Source: Amborella trichopoda
Lineage: Eukaryota; Streptophyta; Magnoliopsida; Amborellales; Amborellaceae
DNA: 64,000 nucleotides
Direction of reading: 5' to 3'
Assembly (NCBI RefSeq): GCF_000471905.2
Contig: NW_006500103.1
Location: forward strand, 687,534-751,533
Shown here: piece by piece, positions 33,201-46,400 of the stretch
Layout of the letters: each line of letters begins with the position of its first letter
How positions within the stretch are numbered: the stretch's first letter is position 1
Made by a program: the position numbers and the translations under genes
The notes under the pieces: generated by a model
The model's input: the letters and a program-made list of their open reading frames with translations, nothing else
Told to the model about the DNA's origin: nothing
The model's database searches: none

Positions 33201-34179
33201 ATCTTATGATGTGCAATTCCCCATAAAAATCTTGCGGCTTCCAACTGACATAATTTGGAGCTCAATAAACCCTTATTGATCCCTCGCTATATGCCTTGTC
33301 GCTCCTAAATCTACAATCCACCTAGTAAATTATGAACGAGCGACAAGCACCTGAGTGTAAACATTTGCATAGTTAGGGAAATTAGTTCGTACATTTTTAG
33401 GTTTAGGACATTTGCGTGCATAACAACACTTCTTCTCGCAATTGTAGCAAATTATATCAGAGTTGTCCCTTGTGTGCCTCCCATGTCTGTGCTTTGCCTT
33501 TTTTTTTCCTCTGACTCTTGCTTAGGTTGCTCCTTTATTTGAGGCGTCCCATTCTTTGACTTACCTCGAGGTTTATAGCCTCGAGGCTTGCTGGATTGCC
33601 CAACTAGAGTGGTTCCTGCTCCAGAAGATAAGCGAATCTCATCTTCTGTCTTGTGTAATATTAGTGACTTGATATTTTTTTAGGATTCTAGAAGAGACCT
33701 AGGCAATCCTATAATCTGTTGCTCGTGATTGAGTTTGTTTTCAACTGCCTCTAAGTCACGTATCATTTGAGATATTTTTCGGACATGGTCTACTATCGAC
33801 GCATTTGAAGGCATTTTATATGTCTCAAAAGCCATAGATAAGGCTCGTAACTGAGCAATGGAAGTACCAATATATTTTTGCTGAAAGGCATCCCACATGC
33901 CCTTCGTTATGGTAAATCCCTCGAATTCACGAATGAGGTCATCGACTATAGGACTTAGCAAAGTAAAACAGTGTCACGGTTGGCATTGTCCCATGCCTGA
34001 TATTCACGGAGAAGTTCCTCTGTGGCACCTTGTTAAGGTTTTTGCTTAATGGTAGTTAGGTGTTCAAGAGTACCTTGCTCATTTAGAATGTATTACATTT
34101 TCCTATGCCACATAGAAAAATTGCTCCCACTCAACTTTTTACCTTTAGTGAGATCGGCGATCACATTTTTAGAAGTCAT
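30240..34179 (-). pseudogene. Copia gag-pol polyprotein, frameshifted and catalytically dead
   Basis: Gag starts at ATG 34179 (MTSKNVIADLTKGKKLSGSN) with gag core near 33961-33680. The zinc knuckle near 33440 is CYNCEKKCCYARKC, with the His ligand replaced by Cys. The protease site near 33300 reads WIVDLGATRHI, Leu replacing Ser/Thr of D-S/T-G. Integrase lies at about 32850-32278: the first catalytic Asp context is HYNICGP (Asp to Asn), the second is RTDQG and the Glu context QQNDVTDRKN has Asp. RT keeps LYLYVDDILL at about 31180-31154. TRMDIAYAVG and SSLMYVM are at 30972-30727. RNase H (about 30600-30240) has EYIACSEAVK, FCDNTT and KYPKYHGK. Many stops separate the pieces. Confidence 0.85.
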
Positions 34180-34775
34180 TATAAGTCAAACAACAAAATT
34201 GCACCCATTAATATGGATGTTTGATGGTTATCCATAATTGCATTAAGATTATCATTTTTACGCAGGATAATTGTCTAGTTATTTGAACAAAAAACTTGAC
34301 CCTTAAAAGTCTCGATATGAAAATTTCACGTGACTACATTGAGCTATTGCTTATAATTAATACCAAGTTTATTTACTAGAACCAGCATCTCAAACACCTC
34401 ACAATTTGCAAGTGGTGTACCTTCCTAGATGCACACCCACTAAAAAAAACTTTATATGTAGCCTTAAAACGGCAAAAAAATGAGTAGGACTTGCCATGCA
34501 TGACTTAGCATGTGATGCCTATAAAAAACGGGTAGCCATGACACTCATGGTCTAGGAAGCATCAATTTGCATAACCCATACATAAGACTAGAACTCGTCA
34601 TTGCATAGGGCCTGCATGACAATGTGGTTGCTACATAAGGTTACATAGTGCATCTACTCATGGTTTAAAAATAACCATCATGTGTAGTTTGCAACATCAT
34701 AGGCTAACCATCATCGAACCTTCAAAAAACTAAGGCGGAAACTATAATGAGGGTATAATCAAGAACCCAGCTCTA

Positions 34776-34793
34776 CGATGGCTCTAATACCAA
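34776..34793 (-). other. Copia primer-binding site
   Basis: Immediately inside the 5' LTR on the minus strand the sequence is TTGGTATTAGAGCCAT. It matches the usual initiator tRNA-Met complement TGGTATCAGAGCC with one change. Confidence 0.8.
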
Positions 34794-35380
34794 TGTTGGA
34801 ATAATACAGTCCAATGACCAAAGTGGAAGCAAAATAATCAATCGATAACTGAGTATCATACCTGAGGGTTTGCGAAACAGTTTTGGTAAATGAATGTGAA
34901 AGGGAATGATTAAATCACGTAAGCACGTCTGACAACTACTAGACTGCCGAAATCTGCTCCACACTGCAAATCCTGAATGAGGTGGAAGCTCACAACTTAC
35001 AAATGCGGTATGAGAAGCAGTCCAAGCTCGACTCTCGTGCACCACTCTATCTCTTAGGGTTAAGTCTCTTCTTATAACTCAAATGGAGATGGATTGTACT
35101 CTCTCTCTCAATAGAAGCTCTCACACTTTCTCGTGTGTATTGTTGTGGTATGTAGAGACCTCCACCCCTCCCCCTTTTATAATAAGAGAAATGACTCTCT
35201 CATTTATGTGGAATGGGCACCCTTATGGTGCATGATGCATGTCATTCATGGAAGCGTAACCTCTCATGAAGAGGCGTAACCTCTGCCCACCTCCTTTCAT
35301 GTAGTAACGTAAGTCAAATATGAATGGATGTGGTCCACTTGAGTATACACTTACACTAGGGATGCACCCTCAAATCTACA
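34794..35380 (-). repeat. Copia 5' LTR
   Basis: 587 bp, homologous over its length to 28526-29154. The right flank is the TGTTT duplication (35381-35385). A CTTTTATAATAAGAG word near 35172 (plus strand) corresponds to TTTTTTATAATGAG in the other LTR. Confidence 0.88.
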
Positions 35381-35385
35381 TGTTT

Positions 35386-38300
35386 ATATATTTTTTATTT
35401 GCTATAAATCTATTTCACCTAAAAATTTGAGAAAATATGTTCTTGACCTATGCACATTGGAAATATTTATAGTAGTACTCGTGTTCTGAAGACACAAATT
35501 CCTCCTAAACACATGCAAATCCATGTCCTTTGTAACTAAATTGAACTTAAAGCTCCTAGTATGATACAAATCTAATCAATCCAGTATTCATCAATATGTA
35601 CACTCGAAATCAGATCTCGAGGCAGTAGTTGAGATGAGGTGTTTTAAGAATTCCAACATCTCTTGACTGGTCATGTGAGATAAAGCATCGAGTGGGAGGC
35701 CATCTGTCAATGTTTCATGCATGTTCACCCACTTAGGCTTCTCACTCACCATTCATGCATATTTTTTTTATGCCCTATTGGATCAATATTGTGTCTTTCT
35801 TTAAGTATATCACATGAGTGTGCACATAGCATTAGATGTTAACATGAGTTATAATATTGTTTGTTGGCCTACAAGGCCAACAGACACTAAACTATTTTGT
35901 GGAAGGGGAGTTAAAGCGGTTGAACACGCTTTCATGTTTGTGTTTCATTTATTTGGAACAGGGAAGTTTAGTTCGCATATCATGCTACTACATCTGAGAT
36001 ATATATGAGAGTGCTTACTACCTGAGTGATATACCTCATACATAAGCTACTAAATACCGCATACGCTTGTGCCCAACCTTACCAGATCTTAATTTTGTGG
36101 ATGAAAATCTTTTTAACAATCACAAGAGAACAAAGCTCTAGTCTTTTTGGATCCTCGTCTCTTTTTTTTTATGGATTGTTAAGTAGTAATATGGTGCAGC
36201 CAAAGCCATGTCAAACCTGACCTTTAGATATATAGTTCATCTGTATATGTATGTGTCCTCCATGATAGTAACCCACTCACAACACGATGGCACGTGGTTA
36301 ACAAGATCACACCAGACTGAGTTGTTTGACTGATCGGATTGCTAACCAGATCCTTTGCTGGTATAATTTAAAGTGGAGATGAGTTTTGATTAAAAGCTTG
36401 TCAAAACCAATGTTTGATTGGCTTTGATCGGTTGGATGGATCGATTTTAGTTGGTTAAATTGGTTAAACAAAATTGGACATTTATTTTTTGGTAATATAT
36501 TTTACATATTGAACTACTATTTATATTTTATTCATTATTTAAAAATCCAATCGAAGCCAATTTTCATTGAATCATACCCCTGACTGATTTAGTGGCTAGT
36601 CTAGTTTTGATAGCACTGCCATATTATACATGTCATTCCATAACCACTTGCATGACAACATCATATTACATAGCTTGTGATACCTATGACCACCAAGTAG
36701 TGGAAGTGAACGTGTTATATGTAGCATACTATACAGATAATGTTTCAAGATGCACTATTTTTGATACTCGGTTTTTTTTTTTTTCAAATCCATACATCTC
36801 AATATCGTTATGATCAATTGGTGGGTTTTCCAATACCAAAAACAAGTTTTTTCTAATACTAAAAACAACTTTATTCTGATGGTTCTTTTAGGTGCACCTT
36901 AGTTCTATATTTGAAAGTTGCAACCTTATATTAACTTTTTCCTTATGAAAAGACATCCAATAAAAAGCTTGCGACTATGATCATACGAGACTATACAATG
37001 ATCCGTGTACTCAATATTACATGATGACGACAAGATTATCACAATCTCATCAATTAGTTGAATGGTGATGGAGGGGTGGGTCAAAAGTTCACAATTTCAC
37101 CTCCACAACTTACTCTATCTCCATCACAATCCAACCGATAATTGGATGGTGATAATCCACACCTTACGCTTTTAACATAAACCATATGTCTTAATTCCAT
37201 GCTTTTATACCAAAAACTCTTTTTCTTTATAGATCCCATTTATCACCGTTCAATCAACTGATTGGATGATGTCCTTACGCATATTGTATTACATTAGCCA
37301 AAAGACCATGTGCTCTTGTGGAAGTATATTTTACATTCACTCCCTCAAACCAAAAAAATTGGACCTTATGAACCTAGCAACCAACCTAAAAAATTATATT
37401 TTTATATCAAAATACACATAGGAGATAAACTATTTAACAACTTGTCCATTTCGTTTGTTTTAGTTTTAAATTTTCCATCAAAATACATGTGATCGCGAGT
37501 TGGAATAGTGAAAATGGGGAAAACGTTAAATAGCTCATGAGTTGGGCATATTTTGATAAATTTTACATAATTCTATTTGCACTATATGCGCCTATATGAG
37601 CACTAAATTTTAACGAAGGCTATTTAATTTTCAAAGTAAAATCTAAGTGTTTAACAATCCAATTTAGGATTACACATCCATTTACTCCGTCAAGTAAAAC
37701 TCAAGTTAGGAGTACCTTGAGGACCCCAAAGTATGGGGATTTATTGTCTTTAATCCATAGTCCAATATTTTGGAAATTCATCGTGCTTAAAAACATAATG
37801 TCTCAAGTTTATAAAAAGATCGTCTAATTTATGAAGGGATGAGATTCAAGTGTTAGACAACTCAAAATCTATTATTTTAATTATCCAAAAAATCTATTAT
37901 TTTTTTGCCTTTTGAAATAAATCATCTATCCAATAATTATGAGGTGGTATGTGAAATTTCATATGGGAAAATCCTCTTTAGCCATTATTCTACCCGAGGG
38001 AGTAAATTTAACTGAAGTCAAAATAATTATCTATCAATTGGACTTCTGTTAGGGCGCACTTGTTTTTCTAAAAGATATTTTCTAGAAAGTTAAATGTTTT
38101 AAAATCTTTTGAAAAATTGAATGTTTTGTTCTAGAAGGTTTAAATAAGTTATGAGTAAACATATATATTTTAGAATCTTTTGGAAAGTTGAATCTTTTGT
38201 TCTAAAAAGTTTAAATAAGTTATGAGTAAACACACATATATATATATATATATATTAACCATACGAATATAAATCTATAACATAATATAATATATAATAT

Positions 38301-38426
38301 GATATGTTTTATATATTTTATTAATGTATATTTGTATTATATATAACATATAATATAATATTTATTATAATATAATATAAGATATTTGTATATTATAAGA
38401 TATTTATATACTATGCATATAATATT
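35386..38426. other. AT-rich intergenic DNA, no gene seen
   Basis: No supported exon on either strand. At 38080-38235 a segment of about 75 bp is repeated (GTTTAAATAAGTTATGAGTAAAC at both ends, given as GTTTAAATAAGTTATGAG plus TAAAC), followed by a (TA)n run at 38236-38256. Confidence 0.6.
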
Positions 38427-39054
38427 GGGAAAATGACATTTATCTCTTCTCCCGAAACTTCCATCCCTATTGGCCCATTGGCTTCACTAAAATCTCTTGT
38501 ACCCCCTCAAATTTAAAATTTTGAGACTGTTAGCCTTCTAATTGTGTTTTTTTTTATTTTTATTTTACAATTTTGATATTTTTATTTTACAAAATTTTCC
38601 CTTCCCTATCTCTTTCGTTGCATAAAACCAATCTTACCTATGTGGATCCCACTCTATAAATTTAGACATAAAAAAAAAGAAAAATTATTTAATATTATGA
38701 CCTATTTTACAATTATATCAATATCGTTTGAAATTGAAAAATGANNNNNNNNNNNNNNNNNNNNNNNNNNNNNNNNNNNNNNNNNNNNNNNNNNNNNNNN
38801 NNNNNNNNNNNNNNNNNNNNNNNNNNNNNNNTAATAATTATAAAACTACTATAATAAATAAAAATTTATATATCAAGGAAAAGTATGAATGACTAATGTA
38901 TGGGTTTGGCATTTTGTAAAACAAAGACATCAAAATTGTAAAAAGAACAAAAAAAAAGTAATGGTCCATGAGTTTAAAACTTAAGGGGTTTTAGTTAACC
39001 TATGGGGTTAATAGGAATGGAAATTTCAGGGATGGGGTTAGTGGTCATTTTTCG
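38427..39054. mobile_element. Long-TIR MITE, possibly Mutator-like, interrupted by a gap
   Basis: The left arm starts GGGAAAATGACATTTATCTC and includes CTTCCATCCCTATTGGCCC. The right arm read inward starts CGAAAAATGACCACTAACCC and includes TTTCCATTCCTATTAACCCC. The arms extend beyond 60 bp with mismatches. Long inverted ends opening GGGAAAATGAC are common in plant Mutator-like MITEs; a clean 9-bp duplication was not resolved. The N gap 38745-38831 lies in the middle. Confidence 0.55.
38745..38831. other. Assembly gap (87 N)
   Basis: Run of N within AT-rich sequence inside a TIR element. Confidence 1.
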
Positions 39055-40268
39055 TATGATATTTATATTATTATTTATTATATTATATATAATATAATAA
39101 TATGAATACTATACAATATAATAAATATATATTATATATAATCTAATGTAAGATATTTATATAATATAATGCATTATATAAAATATAAAATATAATTTAA
39201 GATATTTATACCATATTATATATTATATATAATTCATATAAAATTATAAACTATACAATATAAATTAAATTAATAAAATAAATGTAATTGTATAATATAA
39301 TAATATAAAATAAAGTATTATATAATATTATGTTATAGTAATATTATATCATATTAATAATACTAATATTATGTATTTATATTATGCATAGTGAATAGTG
39401 ATTAACAAAAAAAAGTTATGAAATATTAATTCTTATCCGTCCTAGGAATTTATTTTTTCATTTTTTAACAATGGAATGAGAACAAATATTAATTTTCGAA
39501 CTTTAGATGGAAAGTGTGAAACAAACACAAAACTTTTTCAAAATTTGAAATAATAGTTTCAGAAAAACAAACTCACCTTTAGAAAGAGAAATCATAGAGA
39601 ATGGTACCAAAAGATTATATTATTTGGTTACATATTGTTTCAATCAAGGTTTTAAAAAAATGGTTTGGTGACCTAGATTGCTTATAGGGAAACTGGTATG
39701 AATCGGCGGTCTAGATTGGCAATTTGCTTGAGTGAACAAGGCAATACTTTTTTTCTGAATAAATAAATTGAAAAATTTAAAATAAAATTGATACCAATTA
39801 TACCAATTGGTTTTGTCAAAAAACCGGTTAAAACTGTCCTATTCCTAACGTGAATGGGTTGTTTCCTGATTAGTGGGAATCAGCCGGTTCCTATCCGGCT
39901 CTTTTGATTATATGTATTTTAGACAAAGGACTAGGTTTCCATGAGTTGGCTGACTTATTTATTTAAATGTGTCCTCTCTTCGAAATTTATTTTAGAAATA
40001 GATTTTAGATTAAAAATTTTAAAGAATGAAAATCTCAATCGAGTAGGAACCCTGAAAAAATCAAATATAATAAATAAAAAACAATTTCCTTTTCTACAAT
40101 TCGTGCACCGTTTATTTTAATTATTTGGACGCAACTATTTCTAACGTCCATCAACAAGATGGGTATTACTTGCGTCAGGGGACGTTGTTGTAGAAGTGCG
40201 TCCCCTGTATTTTTGCCTCAGACAAAACTCACCATTTCTAGATCTCAAATGGCAGCACACGTATGTAC
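39055..40268. other. AT-rich DNA upstream of the gamma-COP promoter
   Basis: Dominated by TATAATATA-type low complexity to about 39400. At 39640-39920 there are GGTTTTAAAAAAATGGTTTG and GGGAATCAGCCGGTTCC words that resemble degraded hAT-like ends. No exon. Confidence 0.5.
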
Positions 40269-40275
40269 TATAAAA
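40269..40275 (+). promoter_or_regulatory. Candidate TATA box of the gamma-COP gene
   Basis: TATAAAA, 171 bp upstream of the start codon. A pyrimidine-rich CTCTCTCTCTATCTCTCCC patch follows at about 40332-40350, typical of plant core promoters or 5' UTRs. Confidence 0.5.
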
Positions 40276-40439
40276 CCTGTTTTCCTTCGAAGATCAAAAC
40301 ACACAGTTCTCTTACATGTTTAGAAAGCAAAGCTCTCTCTCTATCTCTCCCAGCAAACTCAGTGGAGAAGGAGCGCCATTTCCAAAACCATAACCCTAAT
40401 CCCAGCTGCTGATCTCTGCAACTCCTCTCCGTTCCGGTC

Positions 40440-43400
40440 ATGGCTCAGCCACTGGTAAAGAAGGACGATGATAGAGACGATGAAGGTCTGGATTCCAGCG
40501 ATTTTGTTGATTTTTTTTGCAACTTTTGTTCAGAATTTCCATTTTTTCAGGATTTATTCATCTCAATTTAAAGAAATGAAAGGCTCATGAGAGAATATAG
40601 ACTGTTGCTTTGCGGTGATTTTATTAATTGAAATGTGAGAGTAGTGGTTTTAGTCCCAGATCCGAGGGTTTTTTCTACTCGATTGTTTAGGTGTAGTATG
40701 AATTGTTCATTTGAATGGATCTGATCTGGAAATTTGCTTGCTGTGAAATTTGGTCTTTACTTGTTTATGCGCTAGGGTTTTGTTTTTGCTATCTGTTTAA
40801 TTTTACAAAGAATTTAGCTTATTTGATCTCACTCCAGCAGCATTAGACATCTTGTCTCTAGATCCTCAGATTATGCAGTTGATCCTAAATGATCTGTTTA
40901 CATTAGTGTTATGTATGCATTGGCTTCTAGTTAACGCATATATCGAGTTAAAATCATAGGTTTTGATTCTTATGCTTATTGAACAAATCTAGGGTGTTTA
41001 GCTCGTCAGGTGTCTATTTTGTTTCTATTATCCTCTTTTACCGTGGAAGTTCAATGCTTATGATTATGTTTACAAGGGGAAATTATTTAACTGTCTATTG
41101 TTTTTGTGCATTTCTTACGAGCATGACACATGTATCGGCGACTATACGTACTTAATTTATGGTTTAACAATCCATTCAGTCTGAAATTGGGCATCTTTTT
41201 ACTTTTTCTTCTCTTTTTTTATTAAGTTGTTATCAATGACAAAATTTTGTTACTGTATAAGTGAATGTTCAAGCATAAATAAGTGGTATTGGGTCAATTG
41301 ATCTGAATTTGTGATTTTAATGAGCAAAATTAAAGAACAAAACAAGTAAATAAATTGAAGAACAAATTTCTGGATTCAACTCGTGTCAGTGTCAATGATT
41401 ACTATTGAGAATCTTACCTTAAGCTAGCAAATCCACCAACTCGCTGGGTACCATATTACGCTTGAAATTTTTGGTTATTATCATCTGAGAACTATTCATT
41501 CTTTATTTTTATTAAAATCCCAATCATCAACTAAATTATGGAAGCTAGAGTGTACTGTAATCTTGTAAATTTGTAATATCTGTATCTCTTTTGGAAATTC
41601 CTTTTTTTATTCCTTTTTTTGCTAGATGAATAGGTTTTGCTTTTATTTCGTTATGGTTAGAAGAGGATGAATATACACAAATCCTTTTCTAAAAAGAAAA
41701 TTATTGATGTTTGTAGTTTAACAAATTCTTTTATTTCCATGAAAAACAAGGAGTTTCATGGGTATGGTCCTCATCTTTGTATTTTCTCTCAGCTGAGTAT
41801 TCACCATTTCTTGGGATCGAGAAGGGAGCAGTTCTTCAAGAAGCACGGGTGTTCAATGATCCTCAACTTGATGCAAGGAGGTGCTCTCAGGTTTGTTCAT
41901 CTCATTGTTACTGTTGTTGCCGCTGGTGGCTGTTTAGATTATCAAGTTGTAATATTGTCCCTCCTATTAAATGTTGGCTAGAAGAAATATTATCATGGTC
42001 TTTTTATTGATCAAAATTTTAATCACATGATATCCAGGTCATCACAAAACTCCTATACTTACTCAATCAAGGAGAAACTTTTACAAAGGTTAGTTCAGTA
42101 TCAATTCCAATTCTTGTTCATCGGATCAATTGTTTTATGTATGTTTGTGTTCTCTCATTTAAGTTAATCCTCATGTTTTACCTTTTTCCTTGCAAATCTC
42201 TGAACCACGAGTGACCTTGCTCCTTGAATTTTGGTAGATTGAAGCTACGGAGGTTTTTTTTGCGGTGACAAAGCTTTTTCAGTCAAAGGATATGGGACTG
42301 AGAAGAATGGTTTATTTGATTATCAAGGAACTTTCCCCATCTGCAGATGAGGTCACTTGATTTTTTCTAATATTAGAATTGTTGTTACTCAATTGTGCCA
42401 GAGAATGGTCACCACATGGCAATTTTCCACACTGACATCCTTAATTTTGCTGTCATAACTGACAGGTTATTATTGTCACTAGCTCACTGATGAAGGACAT
42501 GAACAGTAAGACCGATATGTATAGGGCCAATGCTATTCGGGTGCTATGCAGGATTACAGATGGGACACTATTGGGTCAAATTGAGAGATACTTAAAGCAG
42601 GCTATTGTCGACAAGAACCCTGTTGTCGCTAGTGCTGCACTTGTTAGTGGAATTCACTTGCTTCAGGTATGAACTATTTTTCATTGTGCAAGCCAAGTTT
42701 ATTTGGCTTGTAATAATTTGGATCACGATTGGCAGTACAACATATTTTTGCTTTTTTAGTAAATCTGATTATGCTTCTGATTCAACCAGACAAATCCAGA
42801 AATTGTGAAAAGATGGAGTAACGAGGTCCAAGAAGCAGTTCAATCCAGGGCTGCCCTTGTACAGTTTCATGCATTGGCGCTACTTCACCAGGTGTGATGG
42901 ATTTTAGCTTTAGTTTTGATAGGTGGTGTGATGAGTAGTGGATAGATCCATATTGGTAGACAAATTTTCTTTTTAGTGCACGGTTGAGTTGGTGTGATAG
43001 CCAACTTCTGTTGTTTCTCAAAAACATTATAAATCATATTTTATAATAGAGTTACTAAATATACGTTTTATAGTATTATTGGCCTTCACACGTTCACAGA
43101 ACCAAGGTCTTCAGAGAGTGGGGTAGGTCCCATAGCAATGCTTAAGCTCTCCTCTTGTACCCCACTGCTATGACAGAGCTTATCCATTAGAACGTATGAA
43201 AAGATGTGTAAGCATATATCTGCTAGCCTATGTGGTTGATGTGTCACGTTTCACACATTTGATCACCCTTCACTCTCAGTCACACAATACAATACCCAGA
43301 CTAATGTTTAAGGCCTATAATATGGCCATTTACTAGAATCATAATGGCCAAGTGGTCCAGCAAATATCTATAAGATCTGGGCATCTAGCATTGACTGTGC

Positions 43401-46400
43401 CCAAGGGTGATACAAAGGGAGCTTCTGTTGGTCCCATGCTCATAGGGCTTGATTGTCCCTTGTTCATGCATCTTGATCGCTTCCCAATGTCGAGTGACTT
43501 TGAGGTCCGTTCGTGAAAGCCTTGCTGCGATACTTTCAAGAAAGCACTGCAATGAGTCTTTCCACGACTGGTTGCAAGCCACTCCCCTAACTTGCTAGAT
43601 TTGAGGTTATTTTGGTTCCATTGCTTTTTCTTGTGTGTGGGAAGGCTGACGCAGCTGAAAATCACCGGCAGCGAACAACCGGCAAATATAGTTGCATTTT
43701 AGAGAGAGAAACAAGCAACTGATAAGAAAATATGCAAGGAAAAGCACAAACATGGACATCTGAGATCTGCACCAGGCACCACAACCAAGAGATAATAAAG
43801 AGAATAAAACTCTCTCTATACACATTAACCTACTTTCATACAAAAACATAATCAAAACCACCTTACAATGAGATGTGCACCTTTTTATAAAGGTTCTCCA
43901 TGTTAAAAAAAAAACCTGCCTGTTCCATCCCACCAACCTGAAAAGACAACTTCCTATTACTTCATGTCCCTAACTAAAGATAAAGCTTCCTTATACTAAG
44001 GCATTCTTATTCTAAACGATAAATAATCCTATTTTCTATTAGTCTTCCTAAAACTCATAAAAAAAACTTAAAAATGAACTTATCCTTCTAAAAAGATTTT
44101 TCCTACTAAAACAACCTCCTCCTCATTTTATTCCTTCCTTCCCTACTGATAAACCTCAACCCTTCTATGCGATAATTACTAAAATTAACCCCAATAAAAG
44201 ATAAAAAGTCTACTCACATATCTAAAAGTAAAATTAAAAATTAGAAATAAACTTTGAATCAACAGGTCTGGATTAGAGGTCCCCAGGCAGGGGGGAGGGT
44301 GGTTCTCACTCTCAGAAGTCTCGAATGCTTTGTTCTATCTTCCCTCTAATAGTGGCACTTCTGGGGAAGCATAACAATGAGTTATACCACAACTAATGTT
44401 TGTCTACTCTTCCATCCTGCTAGAGTCTTGCTTGTGTGGTGCAAGCTCGAGGCTCATTTGGTTTGATGAGCACATGTGGCTGGATCCTCTTGGTTTCCAA
44501 GCCATAGTAGAAGAGTGGTGCTGCCTAAAGTGGAAGGTGGCCAGGATATAGGATGATAAAGAAGCTTTGAGAGACCGGAAGTTAATTGAAAACTTGAAAT
44601 CAAATGATATCACGAGTTGACATGTGCTTATGTATTTACTAGCACAGATATATTTATGTGGGAGTAGTTGGATTATTCCTTTAGAGGGTTCGTCTTAGTA
44701 TGCTCTCTAATTTCCAGACCTGAATGGATTTTTGAAAATGCCTGCAATATCAAATGATATAATCTTGGTGGAAAGCTTCTATTATAACAATTTGTTTGTT
44801 TATTAGTTGAAACAAGGCTTATGCTTTCCTTAATCTGTCATTTAACTTGCAGATCCGGCAAAATGATCGGCTGGCTGTAAGCAAGCTGGTCACCAGCTTA
44901 ACAAGGGGAACAGTTCGCTCACCATTGGCCCAATGTCTTTTGATTCGTTATACAAGCCAGGTATTTGCTTGTGACTATGAATAAAAGTTAGGACACTGTG
45001 ATGGGAAGCTATTGTATTCTAATATTGGTTAGGTATTAGGTGATACGAGAGTCCAGCAATAACACTGCTGGAGGAGATCGTCCATTTTATGACTTTCTTG
45101 AAGGTTGTCTTCGACACAAAGCAGAAATGGTGATTTTTGAAGCAGCAAGAGCCATAACAGAGCTCACAAATGTTACAGTTCGAGAGTTGACCCCGGCCAT
45201 CACAGTTCTACAGCTATTTCTGAGTTCATCCAAACCAGTGCTTAGATTTGCTGCTGTTCGTACTCTAAACAAGGTAGCCTAACTTGACTTTGTTTTAATG
45301 TAAAAAACAACATTATTGTAAGCTGTTATCTCTGGATGAGAGAGTATTATTATGCACCCATCTGTCATTGTTCATTTATTTTGTTGAAAGGGCTAGCCGA
45401 CCCCAAATAGTTGGGTTAAGGCTCAGATGATGATGATGATTTTGTTGAAAGGGCTACATGACTGTTAAGACACGTCATAGAAATATGAAGCCTGTATGAA
45501 TTCCTTGAATGATGGGTTCTTTGATGGATCATATATTATATTCCAGAATAAGAAAATTCTTTTGTGGTATAATAGTATAGAAAAGTATACTAGTAGAAAC
45601 TATTTTTCCATTTTTTTTTATGGTTAATAGTTTATAAACATCTTTGAAATTTGTAAATATGGTTGTCTAATGCATAAAACATAAACCCGACACATACATG
45701 ACTATTGTACGAGTTTCAGTTATACCATAGTGATGACTTGAATCATTTATGTCATTGAACATATAAAAGGAATTATTTAATTGAAATTGATGCCTAAAGC
45801 ATGAAAATTAAAGACAAAAAATAAAAGAATTGATACCTAAATTGGTGTTTTCTTTCATTTTGGTCTTCTATATTGAATTATTTTACCCTTCAAAAAATGT
45901 CCCTGTGCCTTAAAAATGGTAAATTTAATGCCCTAGGTTTATTTCTCTTTATTACACCCTTTCTATTGTTGCAAAACATGTGCATTTTTAGGTTTATGGC
46001 TAGGTCAATACATGACTGAACAACTGAAATTCCCATCTCATTTTTTTTGTTAAATTTATTAAAAGAAACCAAAACACCACCAATGTGCCTTGTACTGGGT
46101 ACCAAAATTTTTTTATTTACCCAGTTGTATTGGATTCTGGATATTACTTATTCATGGCTAGCTCAATACATGACTGAACAACTGAAAGTCCTATCTGCAT
46201 TGTACTGGATACCAATATTTTTCTATTTACCCCGTTATATTGGATTCTATATGTTAGTTATGGAATCATAGAAACTGCCTTATCTACATCATGATATTAA
46301 GCAAAACGACCACCCTCAAATGAAGTGTCACTCTAAAATTCCATGAACTGTGCATATGCGTGTATGTGTTCTGATGCGTAGCAGTATGTTGATATCCTGC

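Larger units (their letters stand above)
28526..35380 (-). mobile_element. Ty1/Copia LTR retrotransposon, full length but decayed
   Basis: A 6855-bp element with two LTRs that begin TGTTGGAATAATAC and end CTACA on the plus strand. A perfect 5-bp target duplication TGTTT flanks it (28521-28525 and 35381-35385). The tRNA-Met-type primer site adjoins the right LTR and the domain order on the minus strand is gag, zinc knuckle, protease, integrase, RT, RNase H, as in Copia. LTRs differ in length (629 and 587 bp) and at many positions, so the insertion is old. It lies between U1-70K and gamma-COP. Confidence 0.92.

Noticed and set aside
41667..42010. Frames of 104 and 77 codons in gamma-COP intron 1 and exon 2
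   Set aside because: They run through the exon 2 acceptor at 41792 and into intron 2; only 41793-41890 is coding.
43339..43936. Antisense frames in gamma-COP intron 6
   Set aside because: No recognisable domain and no splice support; probably decayed repeat.
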